NCBI GenBank assembly: GCA_003427395.1
Contig: BFEA01000893.1
Location: 5,001-39,360 of the forward strand
Direction of reading: 5' to 3'
Source of the DNA: Chara braunii
Taxonomy: Eukaryota > Streptophyta > Charophyceae > Charales > Characeae
Length of the DNA stretch: 34,360 bases
Shown here: one piece after another, positions 1-8,949 of the stretch
Layout: every line of letters starts with the position of its first letter
Position numbering within the stretch: the stretch's first letter is position 1
The notes under the pieces: generated by a model
Seen by the model: the letters and a program-made list of their open reading frames with translations, nothing else
Databases searched by the model: none
What the model was told of the DNA's origin: nothing
Position numbers and translations under genes: made by a program

Positions 1-300
1 ATACGTTACTTGCATCACACCCCATTCCACTTTCTTATTTTGCTTGATCAGATATGTCTTTTCATCATAGATAAATTGGGTCACAATCTCCCATAGCCAA
101 TTAAAATTTTCATCATCGTTGCTGCCCCCTTCTTTGACGTATGGCCGGATATCATAGATATCCCCCTCCAAGAAGTGAGTCAGCACTACGCAGATGGTCG
201 AGTCACGGGAGTGATAGCCCCAACAACCCTCATATCGATAGGGAAATACCCCACTGGAGGTGAGTTTGGATAACTCTTTCAATGCACTGTCAACCATCAT
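1..300 (-). CDS. Hypothetical protein, partial, paralogue of the 1339-1785 ORF
   Basis: The frame is open from an ATG at 300 (read leftwards) to the window edge, 100 codons with no stop, so the C-terminus lies outside. An in-frame TGA at 309-307 supports this start, and a second Met follows directly. I do not recognise the family. The protein is soluble-looking, acidic and aromatic-rich, with no signal peptide or membrane segment. Around residues 19-85 it shows the pattern FPY-[KR]-Y, G, D-x-x-I-x-V-x-L-T-x-F, R-x-Y-x-K, F, W, F in the same order and near-identical spacing as the ORF at 1339-1785. By eye about 17 of roughly 65 positions are identical, and several others are conservative. Shared spacing in the same strand and in tandem argues for real coding sequence. 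Intronless start or first exon cannot be distinguished. Confidence 0.5.
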   Translation of the reverse strand, partial: MMVDSALKELSKLTSSGVFPYRYEGCWGYHSRDSTICVVLTHFLEGDIYDIRPYVKEGGSNDDENFNWLWEIVTQFIYDEKTYLIKQNKKVEWGVMQVTY

Positions 301-1338
301 TTGTCTTCATCCTGATTTGCTCTCTTTCCTTCAATTCCTTCAATGTATTGGGGAGTAATATAACATACCTGATATCAAACTCGATTCTCTCCAGTCAATA
401 ATATCATTCTCCTCTCTCGGTCCAGTGTGGTACCTCACACAAGGAAAGATAAGACTCAGTTAGCAAATCAGGTTTTTCAAAAGAATAATGACTCAAGAAA
501 ATATCGCAAAATCAGTCTAGAAATTTATGAAATTGTCAACAGTTCTCAAGGCCTAATCAAAGCTCAAAACTGCTTGCTGACTCGGGCTCGTCCTCGACAC
601 GAAAATTTTTCATGTCCCGGGCAACGGCGCCATTTTTATCGCACTTTTTCTGGTCGGATTGCTTTAGGCGACCGAAAAGTCAACAGACTGTCACGCAGGG
701 TTTTGTATGTGATTGCAATAAATAAAATAAATTAAATAATGCAAATCCCTTCCTGTTGTGTGCGTCCAGCTTTGAGCGAGACCCTTCAATTACGGTCTTC
801 GCCGGTCCCCGGTCTTAGGAATCTCTTATTTTTATTCGAAACAGCAGAGAATCATGCAAATAATTAATCATAAAATTATGGAGTGTTATGCATGCATCAA
901 TATGGCAATATGATTTTGAGAACTGTGACAACTGTGACAGAATCATCCACCAGAGCAATTATCAAACAAGAACAAATGTAAGAAGCAAGACCGACTGACT
1001 CGAGTAATGACAAGGTTAAATGAGGGAAGAATGAGAACTCATAATAGTCTAAGGAAGGACAAATGGAAGAGAGCATGGTCAGCACCAATCAAGAGTCCTC
1101 ACTCATCCCTCTAAACCTCACACTCAATTTCTTATTTTGTTGTCTGTCGTTTGGACTTCTTGTCATGCCTTCGTACTCTCTGAGGTCGTGGCCTTTGAAT
1201 GTAAAGTCACCTGAAGTCTGCTAGTTCCAAACACTTACATCCAAGTCTCATGATACGAAAGTCAATCATGACACAAAATTCCTCCCATAGAGTGGGGAGA
1301 TAGGGCTGAGAGAAAATGTCCCTCCTGAGATGTGGGAA
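301..1338. other. Spacer between the two paralogous ORFs
   Basis: I see no convincing gene here. A 102-codon plus frame (427-735) exists but has no recognisable domain and no counterpart elsewhere, so I treat it as chance. Because both flanking ORFs are on the minus strand, the right part of this spacer would be the 3' flank of the 1339-1785 gene and the left part the upstream region of the 1-300 gene. Confidence 0.4.
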
Positions 1339-1785
1339 CTATGAGGGCTCTGTCACCACCTCGTAATCGATCACTGTAGGGGAGATGTACCTCTTGGCTA
1401 GGTCCACAAGGTTACCCCAGTATGATCCGTCAGTCAAGTAGTAAGGAATCGGAGGCTTGGGGTAGTCAACGAAAAACTTAGGACCAAAGCTATAGACGAG
1501 CTTTGCGCTCCCCTGGAGTCTCTCAGCTTTCCATTGCACAAACCTGGCTATTGCGACCCATACTGCATCAAAATGAGTATGTGTCTCTTTCCTCTTTTTC
1601 AGATATATCCGCAGATACTTGACTGCACGTCCTGCGAATTCTGTGAGAGCGACGAAGATTGACATGTCTTCACGTCTGAAGCCATCAATCCTGGCATACT
1701 TGTAGGGGAAACTCTCTTTGACAGCGATCAGATTGAGGATGTCAAGGACCGGCTGGTCAACTGTGATGGAGTTGATCTCTCTCAT
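1339..1785 (-). CDS. Hypothetical protein, 148 aa, complete ORF
   Basis: A complete 148-codon ORF of unknown function. The start at 1785 gives a methionine 25 residues before the FPYKY motif; in the neighbour at 1-300 the gap is 18. Visible features: FPY at residues 26-28, a hydrophobic DMSIFVALTEF stretch near 39-50, a basic KKRK patch near 63, two Trp-containing helical segments, and a proline and aromatic-rich tail (YPKPPIPYYL, near 115). No signal peptide, membrane span or catalytic motif is evident. Codon use looks ordinary and the frame is free of homopolymer. Homology with the 1-300 ORF is the main reason to accept it. It could be a lineage-specific multigene family or a domesticated or decayed mobile-element gene. 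The upstream side (1800-2120) holds degenerate short repeats. Confidence 0.5.
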   Translation of the reverse strand: MREINSITVDQPVLDILNLIAVKESFPYKYARIDGFRREDMSIFVALTEFAGRAVKYLRIYLKKRKETHTHFDAVWVAIARFVQWKAERLQGSAKLVYSFGPKFFVDYPKPPIPYYLTDGSYWGNLVDLAKRYISPTVIDYEVVTEPS

Positions 1786-1867
1786 ATGTTTGGATAAATA
1801 GTTACCCCCTGATAGAGGGAAAGAGACTGAGCTTGACTGACTGACGTCCGCGGTTTGGATGCCTTTT

Positions 1868-2000
1868 TAATGCCGTTCTGAATGGTGTTCTGAACATTGT
1901 TCTGAATGTTGATTAACGTTATTCTGAATGCTGATTAACGTCGTTTTGAATTCTGATTAACGTTGTTATGAATGTTGATTGACTGTCAATCGGAAAACTG
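1868..2000. repeat. Degenerate minisatellite, unit about 22-25 bp
   Basis: Four to five imperfect copies of a unit resembling TTCTGAATGTTGATTAACG run in a row, differing by single-base changes and small indels. They lie immediately upstream of the 148-aa minus-strand ORF, so could sit in its promoter region. No regulatory role can be read from the sequence. Confidence 0.6.
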
Positions 2001-2012
2001 AATGATTACTGG

Positions 2013-2094
2013 TTAAACTTTGATTGTATGTTTGTCTGAGTACTGCCTGGATGCGGATTAAACTTTGATTGTATATTTGTCTGAGTACTGCCTG
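2013..2094. repeat. 37-bp direct repeat, two copies
   Basis: Copies at 2013-2049 and 2058-2094, starting TTAAACTTTGATTGTAT and ending GAGTACTGCCTG, differ at one base and are spaced by 45 bp. Their near identity contrasts with the diverged minisatellite next to them, implying a recent local duplication. Confidence 0.75.
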
Positions 2095-2399
2095 CTGATT
2101 GAATGTTGTTTGAATAAAGGGGTCAACGGACGCTAGTCTTCTAACACCCAAAAGATTTGGAGATTTGCAGGTTTCGACGTCACACTAGTTAACCTGAGTT
2201 GTTGGTTAAATTTTGATGACATGTAATGACTCTGAGTTTATGACTAAAGCTGATTACTTGAAAAAACTGCAGATGGCAATTAGGTAGTCAAGAGATGGAC
2301 GACCCGGAGGCCGTGGGAAAGGGGAGAACGAGAATGCATAGAAAGTAAAATCGGGGAAAAGAAAAAAACAAACAAATGCGAAACAGGGGTTGACTTCAC

Positions 2400-2700
2400 T
2401 ATTTACTTAGACTACCTAAGTGAGGGCATACCCAAGAACGTAAATAGGAAAAAAATAAATTAAAGGAATAGAAGATATGGCCATGATAGCAGTCAGGCAC
2501 AGTCTCGAAAGTATTGGTGTGAGTATGCCCTAAGTGAGGGTTTTTCATGAGAAGGTGGAATACATTTTGCCTGACTGGCATGACACTACAAGAACGAAGG
2601 GGGAAAAAAAAAGAAAAAAATAATGATTTGGTTGTGATAGTGGTCAGATACATTTTGAACAGTACTATTGTGAGTATGTCCTAAGTTAGATGACTTCCCC
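2400..2700. repeat. Diverged tandem duplication, unit about 150 bp
   Basis: Segments around 2471-2539 and 2623-2690 share a scaffold: a GTGATAG-like run, GTCAG, then GTGAGTATG(C/T)CCTAAGT. A further CCTAAGTGAGGG occurs near 2415. A-rich purine runs sit between the copies. No coding sequence is evident. Confidence 0.45.
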
Positions 2701-2762
2701 CATATCTCTTTTCTGTTTCTTTCATGAAACGACAACGGTCTTTGTTCATCATTGATCTGAAT

Positions 2763-2786
2763 TTTGTTTTGTTTTGTTTTGTGTTG

Positions 2787-2826
<40 letters not shown>

Positions 2827-2827
2827 G
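2763..2827. repeat. TTTTG/TTG microsatellite
   Basis: A GTTTT run grades into about 14 uninterrupted GTT units. The poly-Gln and poly-Val frames it produces on either strand are translation artefacts. A short inverted repeat (GTGCCAG/CTGGCAC, 2848-2864) follows. Confidence 0.85.
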
Positions 2828-3153
2828 CTTCCGATTGTGTTTTTGGTGCCAGCTACTGGCACGAGGTACAACACTTGAGTTCAAGGTGGGCTAGATTTTT
2901 CTTTTCAGTTTGTTACTGTAACAGTCAGGCTTGGAAAAGTGCAACTTTTGGTTCGTTAATTTGAAATCGTTTTAACATGTGGTTTAATAGAGAAAGGGTG
3001 GATTAAGCCAAGTTCCTCATCGTATGTTGCATTGGTCTTGTTCGTGCCAAAGAAAGAAGGCGATTTGTGTATGTGTGTAGATTATGGGGGACTCAATGCG
3101 ATAACCATAAAGAATGCTGAGACATTTCTAATTTACCACAGATAAACGATCTT

Positions 3154-3408
3154 TTGGATAGAGTGCAGGGTTGCACGTTTTTTTCGAAGATAGACTTTAA
3201 GTCAGGCTACCATAAGATTGATATACTGCCTGAGGATCAACACAAAACGACCTTTATGATTCGATATGGCCATTATGAGTTTGTGGTCATGTCGTTTGAT
3301 TTAAATAACGTCCCTATTACTTTCCAACGATGTATAAATGAACTCTTCCTCGATTGGTTAGATAAATTTGTTCTTATATATTTTTATGATATTTTGATGA
3401 TATTTTGA
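3154..3408 (+). pseudogene. RT palm fragment with ruined YxDD box
   Basis: This 84-codon frame carries the RT palm: LDRVQGCTFFSKIDFKSGYH at the start, then the template-grip region RYGHYEFVVMSFDLNNVPITFQR, then LDKFVLIYFYDIL. The catalytic YLDD of the Ty3/gypsy family reads YFYD here (3379-3390), so the first of the two metal-binding aspartates is Tyr. Directly behind it an 11-bp block, GATATTTTGAT, is tandemly duplicated (3388-3398 and 3399-3409), which shifts the frame and ends it at TGA 3406-3408. RT homology resumes in another frame with SKSLEEYQQH. Confidence 0.88.
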
Positions 3409-3754
3409 TTTTTAGCAAATCGTTAGAAGAATACCAACAACACTCACGTTTAGCGTTAAGTAAGTTGCGCGACGCACAGTTTAAGTTGAACCCGAAGAAG
3501 TGTGAGTGGGCCAAGCGTCAAGTGTTATATTAGGGATATGTGTTGAATGAAAATGGAATTAAACTGGAAGACACTAAGATAGCAGCGATTAGAATTAGTC
3601 GGCGCCACGTACGTTGACAAAACTACGGTTGTTCCTTAGTCTGACCAACTACTACTGTAAGTTAGTGAGGAACTTTGTTGTAATAGCTGCTCCATTGCGC
3701 AGGTTGTTGTGGAAAGAGATAGTCTGGAAATGAGACAAAGATTATATTTAAACC

Positions 3755-4180
3755 TTGAAGCGTCTGAAGCAGTACATAATAGAGTATCCGATTCTGAAGA
3801 TCGTTGATCTGTCCTTATCGTTTATAATAACTAACGATGTTAGTCAATACGGGATGAGCGATGTACTCCAGCACAATGCTGGGTATGGGTACACACCCGT
3901 TGAGTTCATGTCTTGTAGACTACCTAGTGAGAAGGTCGTCGCTTCTACGTATGAGAAAGAGTTATTTGCTCTTAGAGAAGCCTTGAATAATTGACGACAC
4001 TACCTCCTAGGTCGACATTTCAAAGTGTATTCACACCATGAGACACTTCGCTGGTTGAAGATCCAAGCTAGAAAGACACATAAGTTGACAAGGTGGACCG
4101 GGGAGATTGCTCAGTTTGATTTCGAACTGAAGCCAGTCAAAGGGAAGTATAAAAGTTGTCGCTGATGTACTTAGAAGGCG
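3755..4180 (+). pseudogene. RNase H-like domain fragment of copy A
   Basis: The frame from 3755 matches the Ty3/gypsy RNase H-like module: LKQYIIEYPIL, then the TxDxS strand as ITNDVSQYGM, the YEKELFALREAL helix with its catalytic glutamate, and, past a stop at 3992-3994, RHYLLGRHFKVYSHHETLRWL. The aspartate normally in the TDH motif is His here (CAC at 4034-4036), so the catalytic set is incomplete. A one-base slip near 4150-4160 separates this from the VVADVL motif that closes the domain. Confidence 0.85.
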
Positions 4181-4461
4181 CGCAAATTCCTTCGGTGCCA
4201 TTGTAACATACTTAGATGCAAACACTGAATTACAAGAGAAGATGAGGTCTGCCTACACTAGTGATTCAATCTATAGTCAATTAATTGACAAGGTGCAAAC
4301 AACACCGCATGAAGTTTCACACTTTAGAGTGACCCAACCTGTACTGTTTGAGAAGACAAATATGCACGACAGATTGTGCATTCGGAACAGTGAGGAGATT
4401 CGCAGTCTGATCCTAGGGGAATGCCACGATACGCAGGGCTAGACCCCAGTGACAATAGGAA

Positions 4462-4563
4462 GTTAGATTTGCTTATCAAGAAACTTCGAAAGTTCGCTGG
4501 TTTACTAGAGATGAGCTAGTTGAGACAGCACGACACATAGTGTCTTATTATTATGAGAGTTAG
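4462..4563 (+). pseudogene. Chromodomain tail of copy A, joined after integrase deletion
   Basis: Reading from GTT at 4462, this frame gives VRFAYQETSKVRWFTRDELV and on to a TAG at 4561-4563. It aligns position by position with the end of the copy C integrase (VRLAYQ, RWFTRAELLET, DIV, Y). The preceding sequence (to about 4440) is from the integrase zinc-binding domain, so roughly 1 kb encoding the catalytic core was lost at a junction between 4440 and 4462. Confidence 0.85.
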
Positions 4564-4635
4564 GTGAGGAATCAACATAAATGATAGGTAAAGATTATAG
4601 ATTTTTTCGAGGACCTCAAAATTAGGTCGGCGAGA

Positions 4636-5243
4636 GTGAAAGGCATTCCACGATGGAGACCCCAAATTCAAATTTCAAGGTTGAGGTTATAGACCAAGAG
4701 AGACCAAGTTGGTCAGTTTTATAAAAGTCACATCTGGGTACCTTAGGAGTCAAGTCAACAAGCACCCGATAAACAGTCACATCCAAGAGACAAAAGCTGC
4801 GTGCTATAAGCAAAAGTCACGTCGGATATTGAAGAGTTATATTGAGAAGTCGTATTCCACAGGCAGAGGATACTTACCCAGACAAAAGTTGTTTCCTAGA
4901 GGCAAGAGTCACAACCCACAGTCAAAAGTCATGTTCCACAGGTGAAAAGTAGTGACTCACAGACCCAAGCAACAACACACCGTTGAAAATTTGGAAAAAG
5001 TATCAGGCCTTGACATTCTAAAGCAAGCAGGTCGTGGGCATGTGATACTAGTACCAAGTCACGCCACAAGAAGCAGAGGCTGGGAAAAGTTGAAACTTAG
5101 TCAAAGTCAATATAAGGACTGACCAACCAGATTTTGGACAAATTCCTCATTCGTGACAAGTGTGGAAGTGTTGTTGAAGCACTTGTGCACTATTTGTAAG
5201 TAGCATGCATGCAAGAGCCCTGCTCGGCAGCATTGTACTAAGA
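4636..5243 (+). mobile_element. LTR-like segment of copy A (candidate 3' LTR)
   Basis: It begins at TGAAAGGCATTCC, directly after the purine-rich CGGCGAGAG that follows the pol tail, as expected for a polypurine tract and LTR start. It is about 600 bp long and contains imperfect 20-30 bp subrepeats built on CAAAAGTCA and CCACAGGC. A reverse-complement copy is at 27281-27868; matching landmarks include GGTACCTTAGGAGT, CACAAGAAGCAGAGGCT and GAGCCCTGCT. The right end is set only by where that similarity stops. LTR identity is inferred from position; a separate inserted repeat is the alternative. Confidence 0.65.
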
Positions 5244-5256
5244 AGTTGTGTGTCTT

Positions 5257-5303
5257 TTTAACGGGGAATGGGGAAATTAAACTTTTGTTCAGTCCCCGTT
5301 AAA
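5257..5303. repeat. 11-bp inverted repeat
   Basis: TTTAACGGGGA (5257-5267) and TCCCCGTTAAA (5293-5303) are exact reverse complements with a 25-base loop. A related CCCCGTTTAAAC and GTTGAATTCC pair recurs near 7720-7750, beside the right end of the left family-B LTR, hinting at a shared short element. Confidence 0.6.
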
Positions 5304-5333
5304 CTGAAAAAATCCCGTTGAATTCCTGATAAA

Positions 5334-5640
5334 GTTTAAATACGAAAATAGGTCGCTCCCGCACTTTTCGAAAAAACGGAATTTGCGCGGGGACCGGAAC
5401 ACGTGGCCCTAAGCACCTCCGCACTCAAAACCCCCCACAAAAAAAAAAAAAAAAAAACATTCCCCCAACCCTTGAAGCACCTCTTATAGTTTAAACACGA
5501 AAATGGGTCGCTCCTGCACTTTTCAGAAAAAACGGAATTTGCGCGGGGTCCGGAACACGTGGCCCTAGGCACCTCCGCACTCAAACCACCCCATTAAAAA
5601 AAAAACAAAAAGCATTCCCCTAACCCCTGAAGCACCTCTT
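5334..5640. repeat. 155-bp tandem duplication
   Basis: Two head-to-tail copies start at GTTTAAA (5334 and 5489). Each contains GGTCGCTCC, AACGGAATTTGCGCGGGG, GGAACACGTGGCCCTA, a C-run, an A-rich run and GAAGCACCTCTT. Copies differ at scattered bases and in A-run length. No gene is visible; 82 codons open on the minus strand are a by-product of the A-runs. Confidence 0.8.
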
Positions 5641-5938
5641 TTACCATTGAATAAGACCAACACTGACCAGTCTGCCACCCACCACTAACCAACTCCTCGA
5701 CACCAGTCCCCAAACCCACCCAGAAGTCCTCTAAACTATCCGCCTCCACATCCCCCAACCCCCAAGGCCCTCAGTTATGTGTGTGCAGGTGTGTTGTGTG
5801 TGCGTACGTGTGTATGCGTGTGCTTGTATGTGAGTCACTTAGACAATTTGTCTGTGCATGGATATGTATGTATGAACATGTGTTTGTGTATGTGTGTGTT
5901 TGTAAGTGTGTATGTGTGTGTGTATGCATGATTGTTGG

Positions 5939-5973
<35 letters not shown>

Positions 5974-7200
5974 ATGTGTGTGTGCAGGTGTGTGTTTATA
6001 TGTTTATGTGTGTTTGTGTGTTTGTGTGTTTGTGTGTGTTGTTCGTCTCTGTATGTGTGTGTATTTGTTTTTCCTTTTATATATATATATATATATTTTA
6101 AATACATTAAGTTAATAAAAAATTAAAAAAATGCAGTTGTACATCTTTGAAATATCTATAACCCTGTACTTTTTATTTTATTTTTTCAGCCTTTTTTTTA
6201 GCCCTGGAAAATTCTCTTTGACACCCAAAACAAAAACATTCATTTCGTCTTTTTTTTTTTTTTTTTTTTTTTTTTGCTGATGTTTTTTTTTTTTAAAAAA
6301 TATATTGTCAAAGCTCAAAAAAATAAAAATTAATTAAAGAACAAAAAAAAAAAAGAATAAAAGGAAGAGATGAATGGCACTAAGAGACGATGATGTCAAA
6401 CTCTGCCTCAAGCGGACCTCCTCATTTTGATTACTCGCACTAACAGGCCTTTCTCAATGATCCCCTTTGCCGTGTTCGTGCTCGTACCCAAGCTCGCATT
6501 CCTCTGTGCGTAACAGCCTCACATACTACCTCTCTGCTGGGACTCGACTTCTAGTCTATCTTCCACTAGTTCGCTTCTTCCTGGAAGTCCAGACCATGTC
6601 TTCACTCATTGTGTCGCTCTCCTCACTCTGTACCTCTGAGCCCCAGTCTGGGTCCAGCTGAACGAGTTCGGTAGTCCCAATTGAAGACTCCTTGTGGTAA
6701 GCAACAATTACCTAAAGTCTAGCGGAGGTCCGATTAACGCCCTTTCGGCTCCGTTTCTGGCCTGTACTATGACCATTTGACGATCTTCATCCCTCTTAAT
6801 ATCTTCTACTCCCTGCGACGTTAATTTTTACTTTACCCTCCTACCACAGGCTCCATAATCCAAGATTACGGTAAGCCAAGGTCCCTCCCCTAACTCATGG
6901 ACCCACTTTACTACATGTCTCATTGATTCAGGCCTATAGTCATGTAGTCTCTTGCAGTGCGTCATAGCCCCCACTCACCTGACCTATCACTTAGGCATCT
7001 CTATCCCCCTTACAAATAACTCAAGAGTTTCCACCCTACCTTCCCAGCAGATCACCGAGTGACGAGTAGCCAAATGGTTACCACCGATAAAACCTTCTTC
7101 CTCTGATCGAGTGATGAGTAGCCAAATGGTTGCCACCACCCCTCTTACATAGAGGTTTTGTGGGGTGCCACGATCAGAAAAGAAAAAAAAAAGTAGGAAG
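5641..7200. other. Gene-free stretch with simple repeats
   Basis: It holds a TG-rich array (5776-6062), a TA run (6078-6096), poly-T (6250-6275) and A-rich sequence to 6360. From 6360 to 7140 it is more complex but no frame is convincing; a 38-codon minus frame at 6708-6824 looks protein-like but is bounded by stops on both sides. A 30-bp motif (CGAGTGACGAGTAGCCAAAT and on) is duplicated at 7056-7085 and 7108-7137, period 52. A purine run (7168-7200) touches the LTR at 7201. Confidence 0.6.
5776..6062. repeat. TG-rich minisatellite
   Basis: Imperfect GTGTGT sequence interrupted by A, C and TTT. Three plus frames and one minus frame stay open (Cys/Val-rich or His/Thr-rich) only because the dinucleotide lacks stops. 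Confidence 0.9.
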
Positions 7201-7420
7201 TGAATTGAGCCTCACTGCTCGTCACCGTGAGCGCACACTTGCTCATTGAAAGATCACACAGAATCCACACTGGAGTCCAGAGATATAAAATTAAAAATTC
7301 AAATATATGGATCTTAGAAATTCCAACAAATTATCTCATTAAACAGTTTCAGAGTTCCAGTCACCAAGTGCTCGTCAACGCAAAATACAACCACCTAATA
7401 CCAGCATTTTCAAATAAGGT

Positions 7421-7490
<70 letters not shown>

Positions 7491-7670
7491 TTACCCATCT
7501 ATCTATCTATCTATCTTCTCTTTGTCCCTTCTGATCTTCCTCATGCATGTGGGCGCTCTCTCTCCCTCTGCCACTACTTGAGAATGTTAATTCTGAATAC
7601 ATCCGTTGTTACTCAGCTTTATCCCGACTACTAACTTATGAGTCCTTGGCCGCCTTCCTTCTTAGCTGTG
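7201..7670 (-). mobile_element. LTR of family B, left copy
   Basis: It begins TGAATTGAGCCTCACTGCTC and matches the LTR at 26702-27280 throughout, in the same orientation: GAGCGCACAC, GAGATATAAA, GTTCCAGTCACCAAGTGCTC, a CT run, a CTAT run, TTCTCTT, CACTACTTGAGAAT and CTACTAACTTATG. Strand is assigned from the right copy, whose primer binding site lies on the minus strand. Next to this copy I see no primer binding site. It may be the 3' LTR of a minus-strand element whose middle was replaced by nested insertions, or a solo LTR. The CT/CTAT microsatellite (7424-7516) is internal and differs in length from the right copy. Confidence 0.8.
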
Positions 7671-8700
7671 TGTCCGAAATTGGATTCAACGCGGGTTCCA
7701 CGTTCAATAATTTAACGGCAGTTGAATTCCGTTGAATTCCCCGTTTAAACGCTGAAACAACAGGTTTCACCGGGACCCGCGGCGCGGGCTAAAAATTAAA
7801 AAAAAAAAAAAAGGGGGGGTTGTAGATCTTTTTGAGGTCGACAACCTCATATTTTTATTTATTTATTTATTATAAATGGCGTCCTTCTTGAAATATCATT
7901 ATTGAATTGCCCCGCCGTGGGTAATTTAGAGTTATTTTGTTTTGGCCATCTGATTGTGTCTGGATGCAAACTTTGGGTCTGTATGTTAACAATTCGTGGG
8001 TGCACCAACTTAGCTAGGCCCGTTGGTCCTTCTTTTTTCTTGCAAGCGGCCGTGGAACTTCGCGCACATTCGATAGCGGTGCATGGAGAAGTGAGGGGGA
8101 ACAGGTCAGACTCTCAACACGAACTGTAAAGTAAGTCAGCAAGTTGTGAGGACTGATTCCTCATGGGGCCCCAACAGACATGCAATGTCTCTTGGTTGTG
8201 GGCCACAGTGAGCATTGTGCCTGCCCTAAGTGAAGGCGGGCCTGAATATCTTCATAAGGCCTACTTTCGACATTTTTCATATGTGGGTACTCGGACCGTT
8301 GCAGCACGCCAGCTGGCACTGAAAAACCTGAGGCTCTAGGTTCTTTCTTGCAACAAGGGTTGCGCTATACAGTTGAGGCCTGGGCTGGGTGGTTGCGCCC
8401 TATGCACACGCAGCGTGAGGTCGACACATCACACATCGGCCATGAACGAATGAGAAACCAGCATTGTCGTCACACAACCTCCACGAGCCAATGAGAATGC
8501 GGCCAACAGTTGGAGTGTGGAAGGCTACCTATACATGCCCAACCGAAAAGGGCCCAGACCCTTAACTGTAGAAGTGGGTTTGGGTGTAAACATTTTGGGG
8601 CCCGACTAGAAGGTACTGGAAACTTCCCCATCCAGGCCCACACAGACGTACACAGGGGTTGCATTTTCCATAAAGGAAAGAGGTCAGCCCAGACAAAGGC
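7671..8700. other. Unassigned sequence, possible LTR start of copy B
   Basis: No gene is recognised. A run of 15 A then 7 G (7798-7819) is followed by TTGTAGATC, which resembles a polypurine tract with LTR start at 7821; a TATAAA lies at 7871-7876. If these belong to the copy B LTR, that LTR would run from 7821 to 9318, about 1.5 kb. With only one copy present this cannot be confirmed. Confidence 0.3.
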
Positions 8701-8710
8701 ATTCTTGCCT

Positions 8711-8812
8711 ATGCAGGCAATGAGGACACACTGCTGCGTTGCTGCGCAAGTGTCAGTATGAATGCAGGCAATGGGGACACACTGCTGCGTTGCTGCGCAA
8801 GTGCCAGTATGG
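8711..8812. repeat. 51-bp tandem duplication
   Basis: Two copies start at ATGCAGGCAATG (8711 and 8762), each containing ACACTGCTGCGTTGCTGCGC and ending near CAGTATG. They differ at three bases or so. The lengthy open frames over 8470-9038 on both strands come from this duplication and CG-rich sequence and show no domain. Confidence 0.8.
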
Positions 8813-8949
8813 ACGCTGCTGGTCGAACGCGCACATGGACGTTGAGGAGAGGGGCGCTCCAAGGGCAGTGGGCGCACAACAACCATATCCGGGCTGCAAG
8901 GGCGCAAGTGAGCTGATGGCGAAGGTGGTCTTCAAGTAGGAGGCGCATG

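Larger units (their letters stand above)
2980..4563 (+). pseudogene. Ty3/gypsy pol pseudogene, copy A (RT, RNase H, integrase deleted, chromodomain tail)
   Basis: This is a dead chromovirus-type polymerase gene in several frames. In order: RT fingers from about 2984 (WIKP, then VLFVPKK, MCVDY, GLNAITIK), RT palm 3154-3408 (KIDFKSGYHKI, RYGHYEFVVM), connection, RNase H-like domain 3755-4180, the start of the integrase zinc-binding region 4242-4442 (LGECHDT), then an abrupt jump to a chromodomain tail at 4462-4563 (RWFTRDELVET). The whole integrase core is missing. Gag and protease are absent on the left. Stops and frame slips occur throughout, so no polyprotein can be made. The tail and the following 3' sequence match copy C at 28.9-29.0 kb, making A and C one family. 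The LTR-like segment at 4636 follows directly. Confidence 0.9.

Noticed and set aside
427-735. 102-codon plus-strand frame
   Set aside because: No domain, no counterpart elsewhere in the window, and flanked by minus-strand family ORFs; length is within chance.
5781-6126. Cys/Val-rich and His/Thr-rich frames
   Set aside because: They are translations of a TG-rich minisatellite, which lacks stop codons in most frames.
6708-6824. 38-codon minus frame with a protein-like acidic composition, and a second short one near 6600-6690
   Set aside because: Bounded by stops, no motif and no continuity between pieces; a gag relic is possible but unsupported.
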